Of a DNA stretch of 64,000 nt, positions 53,477 through 63,565 are shown in pieces. Made by a program: the position numbers and the translations under genes. The notes beneath the pieces were generated by a model. That model saw only the letters and a program-made list of their open reading frames with translations. It was not told the DNA's origin and made no database searches. Origin of the DNA: Fluviicola sp. XM-24bin1 (GTDB lineage: Bacteria; Bacteroidota; Bacteroidia; Flavobacteriales_D; Crocinitomicaceae). The stretch spans positions 312,588-376,587 of the forward strand of contig QCWI01000001.1 of NCBI GenBank assembly GCA_003149635.1. The letters run 5' to 3'. How positions within the stretch are numbered: position 1 is the stretch's first letter; each line of letters begins with the position of its first letter.

Positions 53477-54187
53477 CTAATCTAGGACAAAGGTTATGGG
53501 TAATCTTACATAGCTACGCACGCGTTTCCCTTTCAGCTCGCCCGGAATCCATTTTGGAAACGATTTTACTACGCGCTCTGCTTCTTTTTTAAGCCCTGGA
53601 GATGCATCTTCACTAATGGCTTTCACATTGGTAACGGATCCATCACGTTCTACAATAAAACGGACATACACTTTACCTTGTTCGCCAGTGGAACGCTCAA
53701 ATTCAGGGTACTCAACATGAGCGTGAATGAATTTCATCATTTCGGTTGTTCCGCCAATGTATTTGGCTTCAATATCCACCCATTTGGGAGGGTCTGATTT
53801 CACCTTTCGAATCTTGAAAGTGTGTTTTTCAGGTCCCTTCATTCGCTTCTCATTTCCCGATTTTGAAGTAGCTTCCTGAGCATTTTTCTCATCCTGCTTA
53901 GCCTTGACGTCTTCACTCAGTTCTTCCAACGCTTCGGTTTGTAACGTGGGTTGATCTTCAGCAACTTCTTCAATTACTTCTACTTCGGGTTCTTCAGGAG
54001 CATCCTCTTGTTGAATTTCATAAGAAACAACAGACTGCGCTGATGCAATTTTTGCCTCTTCCACTTCCAGAGGGGAAGTGTAAGTGAAGGCGGCCAAGGT
54101 AAATGAGCCCGCTGCGATGAGGCCGATACCAAAAATGGACACCTTGTTTTTTTCGAGATCTGCTCTCGATGCTTTCTTTTCAATCAT
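53477..54187 (-). CDS. Energy transducer TonB family protein
   Basis: 236 residues from the ATG at 54187 (MIEKKASRADLEKNKV). One N-terminal inner-membrane helix (SIFGIGLIAAGSFTLAAFTYT) is followed by an acidic and proline-poor periplasmic linker (EEPEVEVIEEVAED). The C-terminal TonB domain has VEYPEFERSTGEQGKVYVRFIVERDGSVTN (in part), the usual start of this fold, and ends VRSYVRLPITFVLD. It couples the proton gradient to TonB-dependent receptors such as those at 9150 and 14306. No exbB/exbD genes are adjacent. Confidence 0.92.
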   Translation of the reverse strand: MIEKKASRADLEKNKVSIFGIGLIAAGSFTLAAFTYTSPLEVEEAKIASAQSVVSYEIQQEDAPEEPEVEVIEEVAEDQPTLQTEALEELSEDVKAKQDEKNAQEATSKSGNEKRMKGPEKHTFKIRKVKSDPPKWVDIEAKYIGGTTEMMKFIHAHVEYPEFERSTGEQGKVYVRFIVERDGSVTNVKAISEDASPGLKKEAERVVKSFPKWIPGELKGKRVRSYVRLPITFVLD

Positions 54188-54398
54188 AAGATAAAAATTT
54201 AAGTTTCCGATGCTAAAAACCGCAAACGGCATGCCAAAGAGTGAATGCTAGACAGCGATTGAGATTCAGCCCGATTCTGTTAATTAGTTGTTAAGAGGAA
54301 GCCTAATTCCTGGTGAGATATCCACTGATTTTGTGGATTATTTCGACGAATGTTGAAAACTTAACATACTAAATGGGTTTAGTATTCGATCTATGTGT

Positions 54399-54406
54399 TA
54401 TTTTTG
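54399..54406 (+). promoter_or_regulatory. Bacteroidota -7 element (TATTTTTG)
   Basis: An exact TAnnTTTG match about 90 bp before the ATG of the S8 protease gene at 54496, so a leader of about 80 nt is expected. Confidence 0.5.
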
Positions 54407-54495
54407 CGCCCATATTCGACGAATCATAACATGATTTTTCGGGTATGAGGGAAGCAATTCCCGTTGGACTAAACATGTAACTACTTGAGAGAACT

Positions 54496-56154
54496 ATGAA
54501 GCCCGGAAGCTATCGTGCTGTATTGTTTGTATTGCTCTTATTGTGCCTGCCTCAGGTGACTTTGGCGCAGTCAAATGAAGGAACTGTGAAGGTTTGGCTG
54601 TCTATCGATAGAGAAGAATTGGTACCTTATCTAGAGAACGATCAATGGATTTCTGATGATGCGGAAATGATGAGAATCTTTGAGGATTTTCAAGTGCGCC
54701 ACTGCGATCGTGCTTTTCCATCAAGTAGAAAGGAAGCACTTCTTAAAGTCTATGAGATTCATGGTTCAGGAGATTTTGATAAGTTAAAATCGGCCTTCGA
54801 AAAAATTAATTTTTGTCATGGAATTGAACCGGCGCCTGAATACGAATTATTGAGTACCAACACCTTTCCGGATGACTATAATCTAACATTTGCCAATGAT
54901 TACGCTTTGGATTTGATCAATGCAGAGCAGGCGTGGGAGTATTCAACTGGTGACCCAAATACTGTAATCGGAATTGTAGACGGTGCATTTTACACCAATC
55001 ACGAAGAGCTAGTTGGAGCTGCTGTTTTCACACAAAATCCTGTTTTTGCGTCACAATACTTTTATCAACACGGGAATGCAGTGGCAGTTGCGGCAGCGGG
55101 GAACACGAACAATGGAATGGGTAAAAGTTCCATTGGATACGATTGCAGCCTTGCCCTCATTAATATGGGGTACAATGAGATGTTAGATCTTTGCTATCAA
55201 GGGGTGCGAGTCATTAACGTAAGCTGGTCGTCCGGATGTCAAAACAACATTTACTTCGAGAAAGTAATGGATGAATTGTTTGAAAACGATGTAATCGTTG
55301 TAGCTTCTGCAGGAAACGGGAATACTTGTGGTGGGCCCTTCGGTGTGGTGTATCCGGCTTCATTGGAAGGCGTGATTTCGGTGACCAGTGTCGGCCCACA
55401 GGACAACCATGAATTGGTCATTGGAAATCCGAACACAACGCATCAAAGCAATCAGTACGTAGACATTTGTGCACCTGGATATCATGTTGCTGGGACGCCA
55501 ATGCCGGGTTATTACCTTACTGGAAATGGTTCTAGTTTTGCCGCACCGTACGTAACGGGTACGATTGGTCTAATGTTATCACTTCGCCCTTGCCTGAGCA
55601 GAGAAGAAGTGATTGAGATTTTGAGTATTACCGCCGCAGATGTCTATGCTTCCAATTCCACGGATCTCGCTGGACTTTTAGGAGCCGGACGATTGGATGC
55701 TGGAGCAGCATTAGAGTATGTGGCGAATTATGAATGTCAGCCATCAACACCAACTTTAGTATTTGACGGTACGATTCAAGATCTTTCGGTTTTCAATCCG
55801 AAGCCAAATTCAGGGAATAATCCGAATGTGAATGGAACACAGCAGTATTTAGGTCAGGTTGCTGGAATTCATGAGACGCAGAAACTAGAAACACAACTTT
55901 TCCCGAATCCGAGTAATGGAACATTCCAAATTACATGGAACGTTGTAAATCCTGAACAAATTATTGTCTTGGATGGAGCGGGCCAAATCATTCAAGAAGT
56001 AGCTGTAGTTCAATGAACGAATAACATGGAAAGATCTTTGGATCAAACGGGTATTTACTTTGTTCAGTTCATGGAGAATGCTACCATCGTTGCCAATGAG
56101 AAAGTAGTTGTCTTCAAGGCTGATCGGCCTTCCAACTTATCATCAAATTGTTAA
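54496..56154 (+). pseudogene. S8 serine protease whose T9SS sorting domain is cut by an in-frame TGA
   Basis: The first 506 residues are a signal peptide, prodomain-like region and a full S8 domain: Asp in IGIVDGAF, His in YQHGNAVAVAAAG (HGT is changed to HGN) and Ser in GNGSSFAAPYVTG. The T9SS sorting domain starts at QLFPNPSNGTFQITWN, but after VAVVQ the frame meets TGA at 56014-56016. It continues in frame as TNNMERSLDQTGIYFVQFME and ends at 56154; this tail is the missing half of the sorting domain (compare MYLVRFVKDGQLLWSEKVIKL-type ends). The protease may fold but probably cannot be sorted through T9SS. Highly similar to the gene at 44837. Confidence 0.82.
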
Positions 56155-56227
56155 TTCAACACTAACATATCGGTTCAGTACCGACTTTCTTCGACATTTC
56201 AGTATTTTCGTGTGCTGGTGTTAGTTT

Positions 56228-56656
56228 ATGGCGAAGAAAAAGAAATACACGCTGGAATTAGATGATGATCTCGATTTTGATATCGTAGGCATTAGTTCTC
56301 ACCATAGTGATTACCGATTGGCCTGGGGTATTAATCAAGGATTGGGATTGCATCTTGCGAAGTGCGATGAACCGTATTGCGTTACCGATAGAAAAGGCGT
56401 GATTGTTTCTAGTCATTCGATGTATGAATATGCAGATGATTCCGATCGAATGGTTTATTACCTCATCAAAAACAAACATCAAGGCAAGTACCTCATTCCT
56501 GAAAAACCAGGCATAGATTTCTTTCTTTTTCTATGCGATAACTGGGCAGTTGACATTCAGGAATTGGTAGTTGAACTAAAGGCCGTGCCAAGCGTTTTGG
56601 GCGTTTTTCCATTCGATCCAGATGAATTGAGCTCGGCAGAAAATATTGTATTTTGA
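56228..56656 (+). CDS. IPExxxVDY family protein
   Basis: 142 residues, soluble. It has the family name motif in the form LIPEKPGIDFFLFL, and the opening LELDDDLDFDIVGISSHHSDYRLAW. The family is restricted to Bacteroidota, its role is unknown, and it is found next to pyruvate kinase, as here: the ATG of pyk lies two bases after the stop. This fixed neighbourhood suggests a link to glycolysis or to expression of pyk (inference). The start has no good Shine-Dalgarno sequence. Confidence 0.88.
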   Translation: MAKKKKYTLELDDDLDFDIVGISSHHSDYRLAWGINQGLGLHLAKCDEPYCVTDRKGVIVSSHSMYEYADDSDRMVYYLIKNKHQGKYLIPEKPGIDFFLFLCDNWAVDIQELVVELKAVPSVLGVFPFDPDELSSAENIVF

Positions 56657-56658
56657 TC

Positions 56659-58077
56659 ATGAAAAGAACGAAAATAGTAGCAACCATGGGGCCTTCCACT
56701 TCTTCCAAAGAGGTGTTGAAGAAAATGTTTGAATCCGGTGTAAATGTATGCCGATTGAATTTCTCGCATGGATCGCATGAAGATCACGAGAACATGATTC
56801 GCATGATTCGTGACTTGAACACAGAGACCGGAATGAGCGTTGCCATTCTTGGTGATTTGCAGGGGCCGAAGATCCGTACCGGTCAGATGACAGATAACGG
56901 AATCTTGTTAGAAGAAGGAAAGGAAGTAAAGATTACCACTGAAAATGTTCTAGGTACTTCCGAACGCTTTTCCATTAATTATCAGGATTTGCCGAAAGAT
57001 GTAAAGGCAGGTGAACGTTTGTTGTTAGACGACGGTAAGTTGACGCTGGAAGTCGTGAAGTCAAACAAGAAAAACGAAATCACAGCAAAGGTGATTTTAG
57101 GAGGGACACTTTCGTCCAGAAAAGGAGTCAACTTCCCGAATACCGAAATTTCCATGCCTTCACTTACGGAGAAAGATCGTATTGACCTAGATTTTGCTTT
57201 GTTGCACGAAGTGGACTGGATAGCACTTTCGTTTGTACGTCATGCGAACGATATCCGTGAACTAAAGGAAATTATCCAAGAACAAGGAAAGCATACCAAA
57301 GTCATCGCGAAAATCGAAAAGCCAGAAGCATTGGATGAAATCGATGAAATTATCGCGGAAAGTGGCGCATTAATGGTAGCACGTGGAGATTTAGGCGTTG
57401 AAATTCCTTTCCAGAATGTACCATTGATTCAAAAAATGCTGATTTCAAAGTGTCGCGCGAATGCGAAACCCGTTATCGTTGCTACACAGATGATGGAGAG
57501 CATGATCAACAATACCACACCGAGTCGTGCTGAGGTGAATGATGTAGCCAACGCCGTATTCGACGGTACAGATGCCGTAATGCTTTCCGGAGAAACATCA
57601 GTCGGGAAATATCCTGTTGAAGTAATCAACGCGATGTCAAATATTGTTGGAGAAATAGAGGCATACGATGAGTTGTACAACAAGCACGAAGCGCCGGAAA
57701 AAGATCATACAAGATTCATCACAGACTCGATTTGTTTCAACGCCGTTCGCTTGTGTAAACGTGTAGACGCGAAGGCCATCTTAACGATGTCATTTACAGG
57801 ATATACCGGTTACAAAGTAGCATCACAGCGACCGAATGCAAATATTTTTGTCTTCACGAGTAATCGTCGCATTTTGACGCAGTTGAACCTCATCTGGGGA
57901 GTGAAAGGGTATTACTACAACAAGACGGAAAGCACGGATAAAACGATCGCGGATATCAAGAACATGTTGAAAGATGCTGGGAAAATCAACGCGGGAGATT
58001 TGGTAATTAATATTGCCTCCATGCCGATTGAAGAGCACGGAAATTCAAACATGTTGAAGTTGAGCTACGTAGATTAG
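56659..58077 (+). CDS. pyk: Pyruvate kinase
   Basis: 472 residues from the ATG at 56659 (MKRTKIVATMGPSTSSKE). It catalyses the last step of glycolysis, making ATP and pyruvate from PEP. Typical motifs: RLNFSHGSHEDHE, GDLQGPKIRTG, IAKIEKPEALDEIDEI with the catalytic Lys, VARGDLGVEIP, and ATQMMESMINN..PSRAEVNDVANAVFDGTDAVMLSGET. The C-terminal domain with the regulatory site follows. It is in operon with the IPExxxVDY gene. The length is normal. Confidence 0.97.
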   Translation: MKRTKIVATMGPSTSSKEVLKKMFESGVNVCRLNFSHGSHEDHENMIRMIRDLNTETGMSVAILGDLQGPKIRTGQMTDNGILLEEGKEVKITTENVLGTSERFSINYQDLPKDVKAGERLLLDDGKLTLEVVKSNKKNEITAKVILGGTLSSRKGVNFPNTEISMPSLTEKDRIDLDFALLHEVDWIALSFVRHANDIRELKEIIQEQGKHTKVIAKIEKPEALDEIDEIIAESGALMVARGDLGVEIPFQNVPLIQKMLISKCRANAKPVIVATQMMESMINNTTPSRAEVNDVANAVFDGTDAVMLSGETSVGKYPVEVINAMSNIVGEIEAYDELYNKHEAPEKDHTRFITDSICFNAVRLCKRVDAKAILTMSFTGYTGYKVASQRPNANIFVFTSNRRILTQLNLIWGVKGYYYNKTESTDKTIADIKNMLKDAGKINAGDLVINIASMPIEEHGNSNMLKLSYVD

Positions 58078-58251
58078 CGACCAGTTAATCACTATTCATC
58101 TCCAGATACTAAACAAAGCAAGGCGGGAAGTCTGAAGTCTCCTACCTTTGTACGATAGCTTTACTAAGAATTTGGAAGTATGTGGATTAATCGGCTTTCT
58201 ATTGTGAACAACTCTGATAAAAATGATTCGCAACATACTTCAGAAATGACG

Positions 58252-58259
58252 TAAATTTG
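58252..58259 (+). promoter_or_regulatory. Bacteroidota -7 element (TAAATTTG)
   Basis: An exact TAnnTTTG match eight bases before the ATG at 58268, with a TTCG about 21 bp upstream as a weak -33. It drives the adhesin/PorP-SprF operon. Confidence 0.5.
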
Positions 58260-58267
58260 CTTCGCTC

Positions 58268-59500
58268 ATGAGACTAATGACTTTACAACAGACCATATCC
58301 GCGTTGTTCCTCTTTTTCGGAACGCATCTCACTTATGCTCAAGTTCAGTGTGATATCGATGTGGTAATCATTGAAGGCGACAGTATTGAAATGTGTGCGA
58401 ACGCCATTGTTCCTTTGAACGCCACGAATGGTTATGTGGATTACACATGGACAGGATCAACTCCAGGTTCAACTCAGCAGTACTTTCCAACGGGTTCAGG
58501 GCAGCATATTGTTTTTGCCGAAGATGCCATCGGATGTATTTCAAGTGATACAATCGAAGTGATTGTTCATCCGGCTCCAGTCGACAATATCATCTCAAGC
58601 GCAGGCGATACCTTATGTGGTGGTGGAACATCCACGTTGAGTTTAAGTGGATCATATTCTCTGTACAGTTGGACGGGTGGAGTGACCACTCCTTCATTGC
58701 AAGTTACGCAATCGGGAACTTATACCGTGAGCGCGGTCGACGGAAATGATTGTGTTTCTACCTTCTCTTATGATATCGGAATTGTTCAGGGAGATGTTCA
58801 GGTGATCAGTCAGAACAGCTGTTTGAATACACAAGCTTTGCAGGCAACAGGTGGATCTCAGTACTCTTGGTCTACGGGAGAAACATCTAATGTGATTGTA
58901 GTTTCGCCGGAATCTACAACGACTTACGACGTAACAATTACTGAAGGATCTTGTGTGATTACCCAGAGTATTACGGTCAATCCAATTCTTTCGAATACAG
59001 CGAATTTCACCATTCAAGATACTTTCTATGTGGAGGCCGGGGAGAATCAACTCATTTTAGGCCCTAGCGGATTTTCGACGTATGTATGGTCACCAGGAAA
59101 TCAATTGCAGGATTCAACTACAAGTTCGATCACGTTTAACGGAACAGAATCACAAACAATCACATTAACAGCTACGCACCCTGATGGATGTGTTTTTGAA
59201 GCAACTTTCACGGTAATTGTTGTAAGTCTAACCGTGCCGGATGGATTTTCTCCCAACGGTGATTTAATCAACGATACCTTCGTAATTCCAGAATTGGATG
59301 GGTTGGTAGGAGACTTAGTAGTTTGGAACCGATGGGGAGACGTTGTTTTTGAAGCAAAAGACTATCAAAACGATTGGAACGGAACCTGTTTGGGCAATTT
59401 CTGCTTCCCGAATGGAGGAGCATTAACGGACGGAACCTATTTCTACCATCTTGATGTTGGTGGCGTGGAGAAAGAAGGATTTATCACATTATTACGATAG
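58268..59500 (+). CDS. Secreted protein with gliding-motility-type C-terminal (T9SS) domain
   Basis: 410 residues with a signal peptide ending THLTYAQ. The mature part contains repeated Ig-like or PKD-like modules with cysteine pairs and YSWSTGETSNVIV, YSLYSWTGG and YVWSPGN blocks. The end is the gliding-motility C-terminal domain: TVPDGFSPNGDLINDTFVIP, VWNRWGDVVFEAK, DWNGTC and FYHLDVGGVEKEGFITLLR. It should be exported by T9SS and attached to the cell surface. The PorP/SprF gene starts eight bases downstream, a standard pairing in which SprF-type proteins serve a specific partner. Confidence 0.92.
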   Translation: MRLMTLQQTISALFLFFGTHLTYAQVQCDIDVVIIEGDSIEMCANAIVPLNATNGYVDYTWTGSTPGSTQQYFPTGSGQHIVFAEDAIGCISSDTIEVIVHPAPVDNIISSAGDTLCGGGTSTLSLSGSYSLYSWTGGVTTPSLQVTQSGTYTVSAVDGNDCVSTFSYDIGIVQGDVQVISQNSCLNTQALQATGGSQYSWSTGETSNVIVVSPESTTTYDVTITEGSCVITQSITVNPILSNTANFTIQDTFYVEAGENQLILGPSGFSTYVWSPGNQLQDSTTSSITFNGTESQTITLTATHPDGCVFEATFTVIVVSLTVPDGFSPNGDLINDTFVIPELDGLVGDLVVWNRWGDVVFEAKDYQNDWNGTCLGNFCFPNGGALTDGTYFYHLDVGGVEKEGFITLLR

Positions 59501-59507
59501 GCGAGAG

Positions 59508-60473
59508 ATGAAAGGATTGGTATTGATCATAGCGGTATTGTTAAGCCAATGGAGTTCGGCGCAGAATTTCCAACGTTTTTCGCAATTGAATTTCACACAA
59601 AGTTTGTTGAATCCAGCTGCATTGGCGATCGATGCAAAGTATCAGGTAGATCTTGTATATCGCGATCAATGGTTTGGATTTGATGGAGCACCTTCAACAT
59701 TCGCAGCAAGCGGTCAATACGAATTGGCTCCGGATATGGCCGTAGGATTGAATTTCTACAACGATCAAATCGGGAAGTACAGCAACAACGCTGTAAATGC
59801 TCAATACTCATACAGATTGTTGTATGATAATGCGAATGCTCTGATTTTTGGAGTAGGTGTTGGAATCGAGAGTAAAGCGGCCGATTTGGCTTCTACCGTA
59901 ACAATTCAACCCAATGATCCTGCCTTCGTACAGGGATTTTCCAAGATTTTCTTCCAAAGTTCATTCGGGGTATATTATTACTCACCGATCTTCTATGTAG
60001 GGGCTTCCATTCCTCAAATGTTTCAAACGAATTTTGGTAGCGACGACGGTTTCAAACCAGACGATTTCCATTATTTCGTTTCTACAGGTTGGTACCTCAG
60101 TCCTTCAGATCGATATACCTTCCAGCCGAACTTGCAAATCAAAATGGTTCGAGGAACACCCATCCAAGGAGATTTATTACTTCGTAATACTTTCAACGGA
60201 CGTTGGAGTGTCGTTGTAGGATATCGCTCTGAGAATTCAATAATTGCTGGTTTGGATTTCTTAATCACACCATGGATGCGTGTCGGCTACGCCTTCAATC
60301 ACGACGTTGCTGGATTGGCGCGATACAAAGGAATGTCTAATGAATTGCACCTTGGATTCGGATTTCCGTATCGCAACGATAGATACGACTTTGGCGAGCC
60401 ACGTTACATCAGCAACAAAGGACGCTATAGAAGGGATTACAAGCGTAAGTACAATCGTAAGCGCAAGAGTTAG
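59508..60473 (+). CDS. PorP/SprF family type IX secretion membrane protein
   Basis: 321 residues from the ATG at 59508 (MKGLVLIIAVLLSQWSSAQ, signal peptide). The family opening is FQRFSQLNFTQSLLNPAALA and YRDQWFGFDGAPSTF, followed by a 14-strand-type barrel and a basic tail (KRKYNRKRKS). PorP/SprF proteins sit in the outer membrane and help specific T9SS cargo, mainly proteins with gliding-motility C-terminal domains, to reach the surface. Here the cargo is most likely the gene just upstream. Confidence 0.94.
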   Translation: MKGLVLIIAVLLSQWSSAQNFQRFSQLNFTQSLLNPAALAIDAKYQVDLVYRDQWFGFDGAPSTFAASGQYELAPDMAVGLNFYNDQIGKYSNNAVNAQYSYRLLYDNANALIFGVGVGIESKAADLASTVTIQPNDPAFVQGFSKIFFQSSFGVYYYSPIFYVGASIPQMFQTNFGSDDGFKPDDFHYFVSTGWYLSPSDRYTFQPNLQIKMVRGTPIQGDLLLRNTFNGRWSVVVGYRSENSIIAGLDFLITPWMRVGYAFNHDVAGLARYKGMSNELHLGFGFPYRNDRYDFGEPRYISNKGRYRRDYKRKYNRKRKS

Positions 60474-60515
60474 ATTTTTCACCAAATATCGCTTCATTTT
60501 CGATCAGATAGGCCG

Positions 60516-60523
60516 TATATTTG
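60516..60523 (+). promoter_or_regulatory. Bacteroidota -7 element of gcvP (TATATTTG)
   Basis: An exact TAnnTTTG match 25 bp before the ATG at 60548. It also shows that the reading frame start at 60521 (TTG) cannot be the real one. Confidence 0.5.
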
Positions 60524-60547
60524 TACCTCACAAATTATCGGTACGAA

Positions 60548-63370
60548 ATGAGCGGATTTTCAAAGAGACACATTGGTCCAGATGCTGCGGAAAAGCAAGC
60601 GATGTTGGACAAAGTAGGGGTAGGATCAGTTGCAGAGTTGATTAACAAAACCATTCCCTCTCACATTCGATTGAATGGAGAGTTGAAAGTATCGGATGCC
60701 ATGAGTGAACGTGATTATTTGAGTCACGTGGAGGAATTGGCTGCCAAAAACAAAGTTTACAAATCATTTATCGGATTGGGATACAACGATACAGTTGTAC
60801 CATCGGTGATTTTGAGAAATGTATTAGAGAACCCGGGTTGGTACACAGCATACACGCCGTATCAAGCGGAAATTTCTCAAGGACGATTGGAAGCACTGTT
60901 GAACTTCCAAACCATGATCATCGACTTAACAGGAATGGAGTTGGCAAACGCTTCATTGTTGGATGAAGCTACAGCAGCTGCTGAAGCCATGTTGATGTTC
61001 TGGAATTCACGATCTCGCGCTGAGGTGAAAGAAGGAAAGAACAAATTTTTCATTGCAAATACATTATTCCCGCAATCTATCGATGTAATAGAAGGGCGTG
61101 CGAATAACTTGGGAATTGAGTTAGTTCAAGACGATCCAAACAACTTTGAAGGAAGCAATGAGTTCTTTGGAGCCATCGTTCAGTATCCAGATAAAAACGG
61201 ACGCATTGATGATCTTGGTGCATTCATCGAAAAAATGCACGCGAACGAAATCAAAGTGGGAGTAGCAGCTGATATCATGGCATTGGTATTGTTGCAATCT
61301 CCGGGGTCACTTGGAGCGGATGTAGTATTTGGTTCGTCTCAGCGATTTGGAGTCCCAATGGGATTCGGAGGGCCGCACGCAGCGTACTTCGCAGCGAAAG
61401 AATCGTACAAGCGTCATATGCCGGGTCGAATTATCGGAGTATCAGTAGATGCTGATGGAAATACAGCGTTGCGCATGGCTTTGCAAACGCGCGAACAGCA
61501 TATCAAACGTGGTAAAGCGACATCCAATATTTGTACAGCACAAGCTTTGTTGGCGGTAATGGCAAGTATGTATGCTGTGTATCACGGGCCAGCAGGTTTG
61601 AAGGAAATTGCTGGAGGAATCCACAACATGACGTCTCGCGCTGCTGCAGGATTGAAAAATGCTGGAGTAAATGTAACTGAGCAGCCATTCTTCGACACAA
61701 TTCACGTATCTGGAGTGAACGCTTCAGATATCAAATCAAAAGCGGAAGCAGTACAATTGAACTTCTTCTATCCAAGCGATAGTGAAGTGACGATTAGCTT
61801 TGGCGAAGGACATACGGAGGCAGATTTGAACGCTGCTTTAGGAGTATTCGGAGCTGCTGCGGCAGAAGGATCTTCGGTAGATGCATCTTTCTTACGTACA
61901 GACGAGATTCTTACGCACCCAACGTTCCATTCGTTTCATTCGGAATCGAAAATGATGCGTTACTTGAAGCGTTTGGAGAACAAGGATTTGTCATTGGTAC
62001 ACAGCATGATTCCATTAGGATCATGTACGATGAAATTGAACGCAGCTAGCGAATTGATTCCAATTACGAACTCTCAGTTTGCGAACTTGCACCCGTTTGC
62101 TCCACACGATCAAACACTTGGTTACCAAGAAATGTTGGTGGAATTGGAAAAAGATTTGTGTGAATGTACTGGATTCGCAGGAATGTCGTTGCAGCCAAAC
62201 TCTGGAGCGCAAGGTGAGTACACCGGATTGATGGTGATCAAAGCGTACCACGAAGCGAACGGAGATTTCAACCGAAATAAAATGATCATTCCTTCATCGG
62301 CACACGGAACCAACCCTGCATCGGCTGTAATGGCTGGATTCGAAGTGGTGGTAACCGGATGTGATGAAAACGGAAATATCGATATCGAAGAATTACGTGA
62401 GAAAGCTGAAGAGTTGAAAGATACTTTGGGTGGAATCATGGTTACCTACCCTTCTACGCACGGAGTGTATGAAGAAGGAATTAAGGAAATCACTTCGATC
62501 ATTCACGATAACGGAGGACAAGTGTACATGGACGGTGCGAACATGAACGCTCAGGTTGGATTGACCAACCCTGGGAACATTGGAGCGGATGTATGTCACT
62601 TGAACTTGCACAAAACATTCGCAATTCCTCACGGAGGTGGAGGGCCAGGAATGGGGCCGATCGGTGTGGCAGCACACTTGGTTCCTTTTCTACCGGGATC
62701 ACCATTGGTGAAAACGGGTGGAGATCAAGCGATCAAAGCGGTTTCCGCAGCGCCATGGGGTAGTGCTCTTATCTTGTTGATTTCTTACGGATACATCAAG
62801 ATGCTAGGATGGAAAGGATTGCGTGAATCGACAGAAATGGCGATTTTGAACGCGAACTACATCTCTGCTGGCTTGAAAGGTCACTACGAAATGTTGTACT
62901 CTGGAAAGAACGGAACGGTAGCACACGAAATGATCGTAGATTGTCGCGAGTTCAAGAAAACAGCAGACGTAGAAGTAGCAGATATTGCGAAGCGTTTGAT
63001 CGATTTCGGATTCCACGCACCGACGGTATCGTTCCCTGTAGCTGGAACATTGATGATTGAGCCAACAGAAAGCGAGGACAAAGCAGAATTGGATCGATTC
63101 ATTGAAGCGATGATTAAAATTCGCGAGGAAATCCGCGAGATTGAGAACGGTCATGCTGACAAAGCGAACAACTTGTTGAAGAACGCTCCGCACACGGCAG
63201 ATTGTATCATCAATCAGAACTGGAATTATTCATACACGCCGCAAGAAGCAGTGTATCCGGTTGAGTACTTGAAAGAGTCGAAATACTGGGTGCCGGTTCG
63301 CCGCGTGGACAATGCATACGGAGACCGTAATCTTGTTTGTACTTGTCCAAGTGTGGAAGAATACGCTTAG
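60548..63370 (+). CDS. gcvP: Glycine dehydrogenase (decarboxylating), P protein
   Basis: 940 residues; both halves (GcvPA and GcvPB) are fused in one chain. It decarboxylates glycine with PLP and passes the aminomethyl group to the H protein. Typical blocks: GFSKRHIGPDAAEKQAML, GLGYNDTVVPSVILRNVLENPGWYTAYTPYQ (in part), MIPLGSCTMKLNAASEL, and the PLP lysine in LNLHKTFAIPHGGGGPGMGP. The ATG at 60548 gives the usual start MSGFSKRHIG. No gcvT or gcvH is adjacent, which is normal in this phylum. Confidence 0.97.
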   Translation: MSGFSKRHIGPDAAEKQAMLDKVGVGSVAELINKTIPSHIRLNGELKVSDAMSERDYLSHVEELAAKNKVYKSFIGLGYNDTVVPSVILRNVLENPGWYTAYTPYQAEISQGRLEALLNFQTMIIDLTGMELANASLLDEATAAAEAMLMFWNSRSRAEVKEGKNKFFIANTLFPQSIDVIEGRANNLGIELVQDDPNNFEGSNEFFGAIVQYPDKNGRIDDLGAFIEKMHANEIKVGVAADIMALVLLQSPGSLGADVVFGSSQRFGVPMGFGGPHAAYFAAKESYKRHMPGRIIGVSVDADGNTALRMALQTREQHIKRGKATSNICTAQALLAVMASMYAVYHGPAGLKEIAGGIHNMTSRAAAGLKNAGVNVTEQPFFDTIHVSGVNASDIKSKAEAVQLNFFYPSDSEVTISFGEGHTEADLNAALGVFGAAAAEGSSVDASFLRTDEILTHPTFHSFHSESKMMRYLKRLENKDLSLVHSMIPLGSCTMKLNAASELIPITNSQFANLHPFAPHDQTLGYQEMLVELEKDLCECTGFAGMSLQPNSGAQGEYTGLMVIKAYHEANGDFNRNKMIIPSSAHGTNPASAVMAGFEVVVTGCDENGNIDIEELREKAEELKDTLGGIMVTYPSTHGVYEEGIKEITSIIHDNGGQVYMDGANMNAQVGLTNPGNIGADVCHLNLHKTFAIPHGGGGPGMGPIGVAAHLVPFLPGSPLVKTGGDQAIKAVSAAPWGSALILLISYGYIKMLGWKGLRESTEMAILNANYISAGLKGHYEMLYSGKNGTVAHEMIVDCREFKKTADVEVADIAKRLIDFGFHAPTVSFPVAGTLMIEPTESEDKAELDRFIEAMIKIREEIREIENGHADKANNLLKNAPHTADCIINQNWNYSYTPQEAVYPVEYLKESKYWVPVRRVDNAYGDRNLVCTCPSVEEYA

Positions 63371-63410
63371 ATAGAATTAAGTGTGAGTGTGAGTCTCGAG
63401 GATGTTGAGT

Positions 63411-63431
63411 TCATCGAGCCTGTCGAGATGA
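63411..63431. repeat. Dispersed repeat TCATCGAGCCTGTCGAGATGA
   Basis: An inverted element (TCATC...GATGA around GAGCCTGTCGA) in the gap after gcvP; it is related to the elements at 12709 and 37550. Confidence 0.5.
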
Positions 63432-63458
63432 CGAACAATCTCCACTTCAAATGATATA

Positions 63459-63487
63459 GAACCCTGCTCGTAAGAGTGGGGTTTTTT
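63459..63487 (+). terminator. Terminator of gcvP
   Basis: AACCCTGCTC-GTAA-GAGTGGGGTT pairs imperfectly and is followed by six T. Confidence 0.7.
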
Positions 63488-63565
63488 AATACTATCTTTA
63501 GCTTAACAAGTTTTGTTCTTCTTCCCAATCCATATCAAGAAATTTCGCACTGATGCTTCCTCTGA

